This document shows, piece after piece, positions 1 through 11,096 of a DNA stretch of 64,000 nucleotides (position 1 is its first letter; each line of letters begins with the position of its first letter). The stretch is taken from contig JASAND010011128.1 of the NCBI GenBank assembly GCA_030248195.1, positions 1 through 64,000 of the forward strand, read 5' to 3'. The position numbers were made by a program, and so were the translations under genes. The notes beneath the pieces were generated by a model, which saw only the letters and a program-made list of their open reading frames with translations, did no database searches and had not been told where the DNA came from. Source of the stretch: Trissonchulus latispiculum (Eukaryota; Nematoda; Enoplea; Enoplida; Ironidae).

Positions 1-905
1 AGAATTCCATACAGCGTAGCGTCCTATTGAGCCATCAGAAGTTGGTGTTAGTCCCATCGCTCGACATGACACGTACACAAACTTCGCCTCGCCTGATCGC
101 TATGTGCAAGGCACAGTACCCCAATTTTCAGGACTTAGTTCTGATATATAGTGCTTTGATATCGCGTAAAATAATCTCCAGACCATTGCCTACTTTTCTG
201 TGCGATACGATCAAAATGCGAAAAATTAGATTGTATTTGTGAGTCTATACGGGTGGAAGTTAGCTAACTTCTAATGAGCTGTGGTTTGCAAATGAACCAA
301 ACTTTGCGGCAATTAATACTCCAAGTATCTGTCTTAACTTTGGTATAAATGACGTGATTTCGTTAATCCCTGTGTTCACAGAGCTGGATTATATTATCGA
401 TATTGTCACTGTTATTTGGTAACCATTTCGAAGATGTGAGTCAATTGCTCCAAAGTACTGTAGCAGAATCGGCTGAAACTTTGCACATTTTACAGGCCAG
501 TGAGTGCACCAAGATGTGCCGAAAGCTATGTCACCTAAACCTCGCTCCAATGTTTTATAAATGCTAGATTGAATTCTCCAAGTGTATGGATGGCGATCAT
601 CCAAAAAGCTCTAGAACAGTTTGTAAGCACGTTTACTGAACGAAGGAAGCATCATATCGAAAAACGATTCATATTCGGATTCAGCAGGTCAACCAACCTC
701 TATAACCACCTTTTCGGCAAAATCGGAGACAAAAATTTTTTGACCCCATTTTTACTGCGCTTAGCTAGCTTTTCAGGCCTAAAAATAAGGTGTTACCAAC
801 GAAAGTTAGCTCTTTTTTCTTGAAAATCAAACCCTTGAAACTCACAAACAGTATGCCCCTATTAGAACTCAACCTTTGGTAAAAAGCTAGGGTAGGCCCG
901 GGGCA
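1..905 (+). repeat. Left arm of a large inverted repeat
   Basis: This stretch reads as the reverse complement of 3243-4151 with scattered mismatches and small indels. For example, the first bases match the complement of 4144-4151, and the inner end near 895-905 matches the complement of about 3243-3260. The arm probably continues left of the window. It has no intact gene. A short reading frame near 300-420 contains a GIND tetrapeptide after a hydrophobic strand, which could be a relic of the SGNH sequence seen elsewhere in the window, but no GDS block precedes it. The likely nature is a foldback element or an inverted segmental duplication. Confidence 0.85.
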
Positions 906-3242
906 GCTCAATCTAGAGGGAGAAATTCGAAATAGGCTTCTGAAGCCAACCCATTCTTAGGCGAGCTATTCCCCCCAGGCGTACCCCAATCCCAACCTAG
1001 GGTTCCAAGAGGTGGACAAAATTTGGAGGGAGGTATCCTAGAAGGGGAGAGAAAAAACCTCTCCCAACAGAACAACTCAAGGGGTGTCTGTGATTTTCCC
1101 CCCAGAGCCTCAAACGAGAGCGGCCATCCGCTAGTACCCCAAAATCACAGACTGACTGGAAACGGTGAATTTTGGTCTCACGTTAACTTTTCTTTGAGTC
1201 TTTTTGCAATCATCTTTTCGATGATTCGCTGCTTTCATGATTGCGTATTGTCATTGGTCGGTTTGAAAGGGAAGACCCAGCCTCCTTCTTTAGAATTTGC
1301 ACCTGAGCTGTTTGTCACCGATCTCAAGTGGCCCAAAGTACCCTAACAGCCATGGCCCTAAAACTTTATGGCGTTTTTGTCTTCGAGGACCTTTGTCCTG
1401 GAGTTGATTTCTATAGATGAAATTTTGTTTGTCAAACAGACGCGCAGGCGAAAGAGAAGCCGATGAAAACTAGACTCAGCGAGAAAAGATTAGTGTCACT
1501 TTCTGTGACGTTAAAAGGAAGATTAGTTTTCACACATGCACAGACACTCAGGCTGCAGAGTACCCATTCACTCAAACTCAGAGGAGGGGAGAAACAGTGC
1601 AAGTCTTCACCAGTTTGCACACACTGTAAAGAGGGGAGCAACAGGGAAGTAGAAAAAGTGCCCCTCCTGACCTTTTTTATGCGTACAGGAAAGGGAGAAA
1701 TCTCCGTTACAATTTCTATATTGAAAGGATCGCCTTATTGTTTTCACGTGAATAATTCTCGCACACATAAACTCAAGGAAAGAGAGATGACTGTGATTGA
1801 AGCGTATGAAGTAGTAATCCTATTAGACTCGTTAACGTTCGGGCATAGTAAACAGGTCCACAAATACCAAACAAGTTTCCTCACAACTGTACACTTGTTT
1901 CAAAATGACACAAACTTACGTATACATTGTACATACAAGATTAATAGAGTTGTCATAATTCAATTTTCGTTACACATTTATTGATAACGGTCAATTTCAA
2001 ATTCACAAATTACTTTAATTTCTAGATTACTAAAATGTTAACTCGCAACAACCAGGTCAGGTATATTTTCACGCAACCCATTTTAACATTATCAATCCTA
2101 TTTTGACTACCCCTCCTTAAGGTGTATATGTCGTAGTAAATTTTGTGTTCAGTAAATACTGTATTTCCTGGCCGATTTTAGTAAGTACTTTCTTTAAACT
2201 TCCTATCTTTACACGTAAATACCATTAAAACATCATTTTTTCAAAATCATTTTTTAACATATATATACATAACAATACAAAGTCAGAACTAATACTAACT
2301 GAGGATGGACACTTCGAATTTAGCACTTTATCGTATTTGATAAACACACTTTGATACATTGTATACGATCAAGAGTACATAATAGAATAAGAGTATGAAA
2401 CTCTTACGCTACTATGTATTAAACGATTGTGAGACACTTCGCACACTATTGTTCTCTTTGGGCACTTGACCTTAGATTTAAATATTAGGAAAGGGTTTAA
2501 CTGTAATGTTGAAAGAGGGGGCAATAGTTACAAAAATAGAAGTATTTTAGTGCGTTTATTGTATATTTGTTACTTTTTATCTTCGTTAAACTTTTATAAA
2601 ATATTAATAATATACAAGTGTTAATTCATAAATGAAAAATAAATTTGCCACTAATTTAAATTACAAAATTGTCTTTATTTTTCTTATAAGAAGATGATTT
2701 AAAAGCAGAAAAAGTTTGCATACAAAACCTATAGTTTCAAATTGACACTAGCCAAAAATGGTACTTTTCAGTGTTAACATTTCTTTAGAAGTTTGGAGAA
2801 ACAGTTGAAAACTTTAATGGTTGCCGCTTTATCCTCCGCCCAGAAAGCTAACTTTAAGGGGGGGGGGGGGCTACGAACGGGTTGGCACAACATCGTCGGA
2901 GAGAGCTACTTTCCCGCCCAACGTTAGCCAACATATCAAAGTAAAAAAGTTTAGGGTGGGCAACAATATATCTCATATACACCGTTTTTGGCAGGACGCC
3001 AAAGTCGAAATTTTGGTGCGAAAAATGGGATTTTTCAAAAAGGGTTTTTCAGCTCTGGTGAATTAAGGGTTCGACCGATTCTGTAACTTTCAGCCATAAA
3101 TGTTAACTGTTACTAGTGCTAAATATTAAAAGTATTCCGGCTTTCGAGCGTTGCTTCCTTCTTTAGTTATAACAGCTCAAAGTTTGAAATTTTGCAAAAA
3201 GTTGCGAGGTGACCGTGCGCCATTTTCGATCTAAAAAAATTG
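906..3242. other. Spacer between the arms of the large inverted repeat, no recognised gene
   Basis: About 2.3 kb of unique, mostly AT-rich sequence lies between the two arms. An open frame at 1463-1984 (173 codons, plus strand) has no recognisable domain and low-complexity composition, so I do not call it a gene. The segment contains a stray palindrome end at 2371-2430 and a G-run junction at 2842-2872, each listed separately. I see no transposase motif here. Confidence 0.6.
2371..2430 (+). repeat. Solo end of the CAAGAGTACATAATA palindrome family
   Basis: About 60 bases are nearly identical to the outer end of the palindromic element at 50015-50682, including CAAGAGTACATAATA and the following AGAGTATGAAACTCTTACGC. 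No matching opposite end is present nearby, so this is a truncated copy. Confidence 0.75.
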
Positions 3243-4151
3243 GCAGCCCCTAGCCTACCCTAGCTTTTTACCAGTTATTAGGCTCTAATAGGGGCATACT
3301 GTTTGTGAGTTTCAAGGGCTTTGATTTTCTGGTTAGTGTGCTAGCCAACTTTTCGTTAAGAAATAACCCTTATTTTTAGGCCTGAAAAGCTAGCTAAGCG
3401 CAGTAAAAATGGGGTCAAAAAATTTTTTGTCTCCGATTTTGCCGAAAAGGTGGTTATAGAGGTTGGTTGACCTGCTGAATCCGAATATGAAATCCGTTTT
3501 TCGATATGACGCTTCCTTCGTTCAGTATGTGCTTACAACTGTCTTAGAGCTTTTTGGAGCGATCGCCATCCATACTTCGAGAATTCAATCTAGCATTTAT
3601 AAACATTGGAGCGAGGTTTAGTGACATAGCTTTCGGCACATCTTGGTGCACTCACTGGCCTGTAATGTGCAAAGTTTCAGCCGATTCTGCCACAGTACTT
3701 TGGAGCAATTGACTCACATCTTCGAAATGGCGCCAAATAACAGCGACAATATCGATAATATAATCCAGCTCTGTGAACACAGGGATTAACGAAATCACGT
3801 CATTTATACCAAAGTTAAGACAGATACTTGGAGTATTAATTGCCGCAAAGTTTGGTTCATTTGGTAAACCACAGCTCATTAGAAGTTAGTTAACCTCCAC
3901 CCGTATAGACCTACAACACCCAATTTTTCACATTTTGATCGTATCGCACAGAAAAGTAGGCAATGGTCTGGAGATTATTTTACGCGATATCAAAGCACTA
4001 TATATCAGAACTAAGTCCTGAAAAATTGGGTACTGTGCCTTGCACATAGCGATCAGGGCGAGGCGAAGTTTGTGTACGTGTCATGTCGAGCTTTGGACTA
4101 ATAACACCAACTTCTGATGGCTCCACAGGACGCTACGCTGTATGGAATTCT
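3243..4151 (-). repeat. Right arm of the large inverted repeat
   Basis: This is the reverse complement of bases 1-905. On the minus strand an open frame at 3879-3652 reads through a GIND motif and a following amphipathic helix. That layout is compatible with block III of an SGNH hydrolase, but there is an upstream stop and no catalytic serine block, so the protein call is weak. The arm is followed by about 100 bases of ordinary sequence and then a TTAA-flanked element. Confidence 0.85.
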
Positions 4152-4261
4152 TTCAAACTTTAAACTATTTTACACTTAACCTAATACTATTATGTGGCAA
4201 AAGACTAGCTAGCTTTTCCAACATCGAACTTTTAGTGAAATTCGTAGCCCCCCCCCCTTAA

Positions 4262-4435
4262 GTACCCCACAACAGGTTAGTTCATGCACGCTAAGCTAAC
4301 CAGATCTAGCTGACAACTGTTTATTTAGCCTTAGCTTAAAGCTATTAAAAGCACTATGCAAGCTAAGACTGACTGACCAGTTGTCACCTACATCCGGTTA
4401 GCTTAGCGTGCACGAACTAACCTGTTGTGGGGTAC
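4262..4435. mobile_element. TTAA-target MITE, family I (174 bp)
   Basis: The ends are inverted copies beginning GTACCCCACAACAGG, with about 39 bp of terminal inverted repeat. The element is flanked by TTAA on both sides (4258-4261 and 4436-4439). A TTAA duplication is typical of piggyBac-type integration. It is inserted against the 3' side of the helicase segment of the broken gene at 4440-5659. A G-run junction at 2842-2872 looks like the same flanking sequence without an insertion. Confidence 0.85.
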
Positions 4436-4439
4436 TTAA

Positions 4440-5659
4440 GGTTAGCTTTCTGCGCAGAGAATTTTGACGTATCAGGCTGTTCCCCACACAGAGATGGGAC
4501 GGTGTCACAGTCAACGTCAATAGCTGTATAGTCGTCCTTCCGCACTTCATATGCAGACTTTGAGAGAAACACTTGAATCGTGTTACTATGATAGGGCTCT
4601 CGTTTCCTTTCTATGGTGTCTCTCAGCTTCTTCACCAGATTATAGACTGCCGCATTAGTGACTGCCAGAATCACAATTTTCTGCCGACAGCCTCGAGTCA
4701 AGAAGCTGCAAATGATGTCACAAATGACAGTACTGTTTCCAGCGCCGGCCACACCACACAGAACGTAGTGGAATACATTGTGCGGTTCCAAGCGTCGAAT
4801 TTGGGCCATGGCAGTTTCGTTGGCGTCGTATTCGTGCATGCAGTGGCAGCGTTCACCATACTGAGCACCGCAATGACTAGCGGCAAGCTTCTTCTTGGCT
4901 GGTGGTCTTTTTGGCTGTTCAGGTGATCGCGTAAACAAATCAGACAGCAGCATCACCAGACGTCTGCCATTTGAGTACATAGTCTGATGGATGTAGTTGG
5001 CTTTGCGGCATCTGGCCTCCAGCTGTGGCTGTCTGTTTCGCAGTTCAACTAGGACGCCATTCAAATCAGACTCCCAAGTCTTCATTGGAAATGTCCAACA
5101 GTCTTAGATCGTCATCAGTAGGCGATTCTCCTTGTTTCAGCTGCTTCAATACAGCCGCGGTGACATTCTTTCGCTTGATAGTGTCATTGTTGCGACTGCC
5201 ACTTATTGAATGACTTGGCGCCGCATAAGCAACAACGGCCTCACACAGTGTGTTGAGGAATTTTCCAGCAGCCACGTAATTCTGGCTGGTGTAGAGAGAA
5301 AACTGCAGCCGATCAAACGAGTATCTGTCCAGTATGGTGGTTAGCTCGTTCATATCCGTGAACTCCACCCTGATAGTCCCGCTGTCAGGCTTAGAGAAAG
5401 TTAAATCTTCCCGGCTAAATTCAATCGTCGTCCCTTAGCCTGAAGGCATGGTCCCCCGCGCGATCAGCTTCTCTGGAACCTTTCCTAACGGGTCCAATGT
5501 TAGTCCTGCCAAATTCGGAATCTTCTGGATGGTCATTTCAGTTAACGACATGTCTAAAATCACGTAGGGCAGTGGGGACAAGCGAGGATTGCTACAGGCA
5601 TAGAAAGCGGCAACCTGCAGCAGCCAACTGCCAACATTAGCAGCAGTGGGTTTGTTCAC
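4440..5659 (-). pseudogene. SF1-type helicase segment of the SGNH-helicase gene, copy 1 (broken)
   Basis: Read on the minus strand, three open stretches follow each other: 5659-5435, 5368-5066 and 5085-4440. The last contains a P-loop at 4755-4729 reading GVAGAGNST, so the Walker lysine is replaced by Asn. It is followed by a strand and a TN-A motif (KIVILAVTNAAV) equivalent to motif Ia of Upf1-like superfamily-1 helicases. The same motif pair occurs in copy 2 (26319 onward), where the P-loop is intact. The region before the P-loop is a predicted helical or coiled segment shared with copies 2 and 3. There is at least one in-frame stop (near 5437) and a frame change near 5070. The 3' side is cut by the MITE at 4262-4435 and the 5' side by the palindrome beginning near 5663. 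The SGNH part of the same gene is probably 12109-14130 on the same strand. Confidence 0.65.
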
Positions 5660-5662
5660 AAA

Positions 5663-7215
5663 AAGTACTTAAACGGCTTAACTTAAACGAAGTGGTTTTT
5701 GTGAAACCAACCTCCACTTAAAAGACTTAAACGACTTAAACTACTTAGCGTAAGTCGTTTAAGTAGACCACCTTTCACAAAATACTATAGTCTAGCAAAC
5801 TTAAACTGGACCAAAAGAGTGAATTTTGTGGAGAGTTTACTATTCAAGTTAAGTATGACAATGTAAAGATTTTCTGAAAGCTCAGAAATCAGAGATTTCA
5901 AAAATTTTAAAAAATTCTAAAATTTTATAATTTCAAATTTCAGAAATTTTAGAAACTGTAGGAAAAGAAAAAATAAACGAAAAGTAGTCGAGTTTGGTAT
6001 CAAATGAAAGGTCTCGTTCAGGAGAACGCGAATATGTATCAATTATGCGGATTTGGGGCGGCACGTGGTTCCAGCGGGCCCATATCCCGAAAAACAAAAG
6101 TTGCTCCAATCGCTACAAACTTGGGCTCATTTGAAAGCCCTCATCACGCTGAGTGAAAGTTATAATTGGGTCATCGCTCAAAAATGCTGTCTGCGAAAGT
6201 TATTCCTCTTTAAACACCAAAAATAGGTAGTTTTAACACTTTTCGAGGGTTTAATCCAGGCTTGCGAAAGCTGTGGGCTGAATCAAGTCAAGCCAGTGCG
6301 TACATTTTGCGTTTCATCATTATACACAACTACGCAAAAATTGCAGCTTTGGATCTTCATGACTGTGTAAGATAAGCTGATTTAAACAAACTTCAAAGAA
6401 GCCGCCGTGTCGGTTCCTTTGAAGTTTGTTTAAATTAGCATATCTTACGCGTAGCATGAAGATCAAGCTGCAATTTTTACGTAGTTGTGTATAATGATGA
6501 GACGCAAAATGTAGTGCACTGGCTTGACTTGATTCAGCTCACAGCTTTCGTTAGCCTGGATTAAACCCTCCAAGTGTCCAAACAGCCCATTTTTGGGGTT
6601 TAAAGAGGGATAACTTTCACAGACAGCATTTTTGAGCGATGACCCAATTATAACTTTCACTCAGCGTGATGAGAGCTTTCAAATGAGCCCAAGTTTGTAA
6701 CGATTGGAGCAACTTTTGTTTTTCGGGATATGGGCCCGCTGGAACCACGTGCCGCCCCAAATCCGCATAATTGATACATATTCGCGTTCTCCTGAACGAG
6801 ACCTTTCATTTGATGCCAAACTCGACTATTTACTTTTTCTTTTCCTACAGTTTCTAAAATTCCTGAAATTTGAAATTCTAAAATTTTAGAATTTTTTAAA
6901 AATTTTGAAGTCTCTGATTTCTGAGCTTTCAGAAAATATATACATTGTCATACTTAACTTGAATAATAACCTCTCCACAAAATTTACTCTTTTGGTCCAG
7001 TTTAAGTTTGCTAGACTATAGCTACTTAAACTTTAAGTAAAGTGGCGTTTCACAAATACAGGTCTACTTAAAGATTCAGCGGCTTAAACTTTAAGCCGTT
7101 TAAAGTAAAACTGTTTTCATAAAAACTACTCAGTTTAAGTAGTTTAAGTAGACCGCTTAAACGCAGTCCAAAAACAGCTACTTTTAAGCCACGTGATTTA
7201 CGGAGCTTAAACGAC
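5663..7215. mobile_element. Foldback element with CTTAAACGACTTAAAC-rich ends
   Basis: Both ends (about 5663-5775 and 7020-7215) are packed with variants of CTTAAACGACTTAAAC in both orientations. The interior is a long palindrome. A similar array without the palindrome is at 10888-11096. The element separates the helicase segment of gene copy 1 from its upstream parts. No coding sequence is supported inside. The small open frames are readings of the palindrome. Confidence 0.7.
5790..7022. repeat. Long palindrome, arms about 600 bp
   Basis: 5790 to about 6395 is the reverse complement of about 6410 to 7022, with a very short centre near 6400 and few mismatches. The outermost part (around TAGTCTAGCAAACTTA and the following GAGTGAATTTTGTG) is related to the sequence that starts the tandem units at 18720 and 20320, so the terminal sequence was shared between elements. 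Confidence 0.85.
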
Positions 7216-7985
7216 TTAAAGGAAAGAATGCACGTTTGAATGGCCATTTTAAAAGCTTCATAACTTCCGCAATTTTGGGAGTTAATAGGTCATTCATATA
7301 TCATTCGAAAGTTCATAAGGAGCACATTATGTCAAAACAACTGTATTTGGTTTTGAAAAATAAGTAATGTATAAAAATGGTACTTGACCTGAGATAGCTA
7401 ATCTTTTGGAGATGTTAAATTAAAATTAGCAGTTATCCATTGACATGGTAACCCTTTTGACGATTTTATAACTTTAAATAAGTAATTCTCCGTTGGACGG
7501 GGAAACTTTGTCGAACATTTGGACATATAATTCTTTTACGCCAGTATATTACAGCAAATACGTATAGATTATCACATGTCATCATAAACCAGCTTGTAAA
7601 TTTCAGCACTGGTGCTTGCAAGAGTTTCCTCTGTAGCTGAAAAGAATATGTCGCATGATCAAATACTGCAAAATAGTTGTTGAAATAAAGAAATTTAATG
7701 TAAATATATTATATATAGCAGCTTGCTAAAGCCAAAAAACTTCGAGTTTTCGAGTCAAAAAAACTTCGAGTTTAGTTTAGGTTATCAAAACCTAGGTTAT
7801 AGCTACTCTCTAGTGTCGTCGATGACCGCTGACCGATGTAAGCAATTCTAACTACATTCTTTCAGCTCTCATGGCAGGCTGGGAAAAATAAATTTATATA
7901 TTTAATGCTCCAGTCGCGATTAAAGTTTAATATTGAATCTTAGTTGTCATCCAACTCCAGCGTTTTCAGAGAAAAATGTAAATTT
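7216..7985. other. No gene seen
   Basis: The sequence is AT-rich and without a supported coding frame, splice-site pair, or repeat arm that I could match elsewhere in the window. Confidence 0.5.
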
Positions 7986-7987
7986 CT

Positions 7988-8325
7988 TTTTTTTTTGAGA
8001 AGGGCCCAGCAACAGCGGCACACAATGTGGTCATTATGTTGCTGCTCTCCGCAGACCGTGTAAAAATACGGACAAGAAGCGGAGAAGCGAAGGTCAAGGA
8101 CAGAAACATGACCCCCAAGCCAGTCAGACGTACGGTTATTTCAGTTGCACCCAGGTCAACAGTGGTTGTCTAGCCAACCACCACTGACCCCCGCATGTCA
8201 AGCACAACTAGGATGGATGAAAACTACCATAGCTTGCTCGACAGCTTGAGGAATTAAAAACTAAATGGCTGCAGAAAGGGATTCGGAAGGGAATGGCGAG
8301 CACTCAGATAGGATAGAGATGAAAA
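7988..8325 (-). mobile_element. SINE-like retroposon, copy 1
   Basis: Read on the minus strand this ends in an A-rich tail (the T-run at 7988-7998). It is recognisably similar to 51835-52204 on the plus strand, sharing a start near CTATCTGAGTGCTCG, a middle block CTTGGGGGTCATGTTT and a block close to the tail with CTCCGC and GCGGAGAGCAGCA. A poly-A tail and dispersed copies in both orientations indicate a SINE or a short LINE 3' end. No RNA polymerase III boxes are clear. Confidence 0.7.
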
Positions 8326-8329
8326 GTCC

Positions 8330-9705
8330 GTATTTAGAATTTCAAAGAAATGCATCCAACATGAATAATTTACAATTTAGACTAAGTTTCTGAGTTTGGT
8401 TAACTATTGGTATCGGAAAATATTTCACTTCATCGCTTCGCATTCCAGCTTAGCTGTTCCTTTCAAGAAAACATAGACGATTCCTACTTAATCAGTAAAC
8501 AGCAGCTTAAATAAATTAAGCGGACTTAGCGTGTGTGTGTGTGTGTGATATTCCATGATGACTCCTTTTCCATGTTCAACAAATTGTTATTAAACTTCCG
8601 TTACCACGACCACAGTCCTCCTAGATCATGGGAGAAACACTCCTGTTAGTGTTAGTGTTATATTCCTTGTCCTGTGGTTCGACCGCCATATTCCATTAAT
8701 TTAAAGCTTGAATAACCTGTCAAATAAAAGAGTGTTATACCGACATGACATACACATGCACGACAGGATGTTGCCTACTGTAACGTAAGCTTTGCTGTTT
8801 TGGATTTCAAGTAGGAAATAGAACATGATACTTAACTATCAGCTGAGGTGACTAAAGTTATAAAGCAAGTTTTGTTGCCGGCAATTTTTACAAATATGGA
8901 AAGCCAGGAACAACTTCAAAATAATTTAAATTAATAAACCAGATCAGAATCGCTCAATTTATGATGCACAGTGCTGAGAGTTTAACAAATTTACATTTTT
9001 CTAATATTAAACAGAATATGTATTGAAGAACTTATCTTTGAACCGTAAATTTGTCTGATTTTCGTCAAAATTTTCTGTTTGTGGCGTTTAAGTGTAGTTC
9101 AGTAGTGTAGCCTTTGGGTTGTTTTAAGTTTGGGCGTTTTTTCCTGAACAGAAAACCGAAACGCAAAATCCTGAAAAGTAGCCACAGGCATTTTTCCAAA
9201 ATGAGTGTGTAAAAGCCACTTTCGAATTGTTTGAATGAGTTGTTATTAATCTGTGTTCAAAACAATCTGGTTTTGATTTTCCAAATTTCATATTTTCGGA
9301 GCTGTGCCTGTACAGAGGTGCCGCGGCGCAGAGATCGCTCCATTGGGCATAACACGTCCTATAGGACTACAAATGTAGACAATGTTTGACCAACGGACCA
9401 GCGCTGATGGGTGACTATCTCAGGTGACGCTGCCAGCTTTTGCCACCCTTCCGAAACAACAACCTGCGTGAGCGATATAGGATTCTAGTAGGTTTCTTCT
9501 TGATGATCGTCCTAAACCTAGCTAGCATGTTGACCCCCGGTGTTTCTTTGCAAATTATTTAGAACCTTGAAATTTTTGAAAAGCGTCACCTGAGACACCC
9601 ACCCGCTGATGAAGCTGTCGAAATCTTGCACTACCTGACTTTTCGAATCGTCAGTTTTAGACAAAGTAAATTAATTTTCGCAGTTATCTCCTAAACCGTA
9701 GTGAC
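8330..9705. other. No gene seen; short GT microsatellite
   Basis: A (GT)n tract is at about 8531-8549. The rest is unique AT-rich sequence without a supported exon or repeat. Confidence 0.5.
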
Positions 9706-9709
9706 TTAA

Positions 9710-10563
9710 GGCCAGTTTACACCACCAAACTTTCGCCAAACCAAACCTTGGCCAAACTCAAGTTTGGTGCAAAAAGTTTGGCAAATTTTGTGTTTACACT
9801 ACCAAACTTCGTTTGACCAAACTTCCTCCAAACTTTCACCAAACTTTAGGAGGGAACCAATGAAATTAAAGAGAATATGAGCGCCAACTGAAACTTATTT
9901 AAACAGTTTCTTCCAGATTGTCGATATTAAAATGGTTCTTTCATAGGTGGCCTGAGTTTAGAGACTTCCCCATTCACAGATGTTTTTCTGGTAATTTTAA
10001 AGCAAATTGTAAACGATTGGAACATTAAAAGGTTTAATTAACACTGGTTCTATTGACTGGTAAAAGTGACAGTCAAGTGGCAAAATATAAACTTGGTCCT
10101 AGCAAAATTTTAGTACAATACTTCCTTTTCTAATTTTTAATAGTTCTTATTCAATTTTCCATTTAATATTTCCAATACTGCTTTCCAATGCATTACATAC
10201 TTTAATTCTGAAGACTGGAAACCGTCTTTTTAAATCCCTCGGAAATAACACAAATAAATAGTACAAAAACAAAAAGGTGACGAAGGGCGGAAACAAATGC
10301 ATTAAGAATATCTATGCAAGTGTATATACATAGCACAGACACAGGCATGTGACTTTTTGGTGGATTCTTATTGGTCAGTTTCACCAAACGTTTGGTGAAA
10401 TTTGCTATGGGACCAAACTTAGTTTGGCAGTTTGGTGGTAGTTTGGTGGAAGTTTGGTGGACGTTTGGTGTATGTTTACACCATCAGACTTCCACCAAAC
10501 TTTTGCCAAACTTGAGTTTGGTCAAGGTTTGGTTTGGCGAAAGTTTGGTGGTGTAAACTGGCC
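9710..10563. mobile_element. TTAA-type foldback element, family III (854 bp)
   Basis: The ends are inverted copies starting GGCCAGTTTACACCACC. The inverted region of each end extends over 100 bp and is full of AGTTTGG and CCAAACT repeats in alternating orientation. The left flank is TTAA (9706-9709) and the right flank is TTTA, one mismatch from a TTAA duplication. The interior has no coding sequence. The subterminal repeats resemble transposase-binding arrays. Confidence 0.75.
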
Positions 10564-10887
10564 TTTACTTTGAAGAGTAAAGTTTGGTCATAATGACTGC
10601 AAGTTGGTCCTGTAGAGTGATCACAGCACAAGTTATGGCGGATAAACACCAATTTCTACAATACTCATATTCTCAAGCGACTTTTCTGAAATGTTTTCCT
10701 GCCCAAATGTGGTTACTGCAAAAGTTTCAATGAATTTCAACGACAAATTAGCTTTTCTAGTCAAAAATATGGTAACCCGAACCAGAACATCAATAAATTT
10801 GAACTCGATCAAAGCAATCTGAAGCCAGCTTTACTAACCAGGAACAGCCCTAGTTTGATGGTATACTAACATTCCTTTCATTAAAAG

Positions 10888-11096
10888 TCGGCTTAAACGA
10901 CTTAACTTAAACGACTTAAACTTAAACTTCTTAAAAATTCGTTTCATAAAAATTTACATAAACGACTTAAATTAAGTAGTTTAAGTTAAGCTGTGTAAGC
11001 CATTAAGTCGTTTAAGTAGTTTAAGTATTTTAAGCCGTTTATTTATAAAACAAATTTTTTTTAAGAAGTTTAAGTAGTTTAAGTTAAGTCGTTTAA
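10888..11096. repeat. CTTAAACGACTTAAAC array
   Basis: A cluster of direct and inverted GCTTAAACGACTTAA variants, itself roughly palindromic, lies immediately beside the TTAA element that starts at 11097. It is related to the ends of the element at 5663-7215. Confidence 0.75.

Noticed and set aside
1463..1984. 173-codon open frame as a gene
   Set aside because: No domain, no splice or start context, and low-complexity composition. It lies in the spacer of an inverted repeat.
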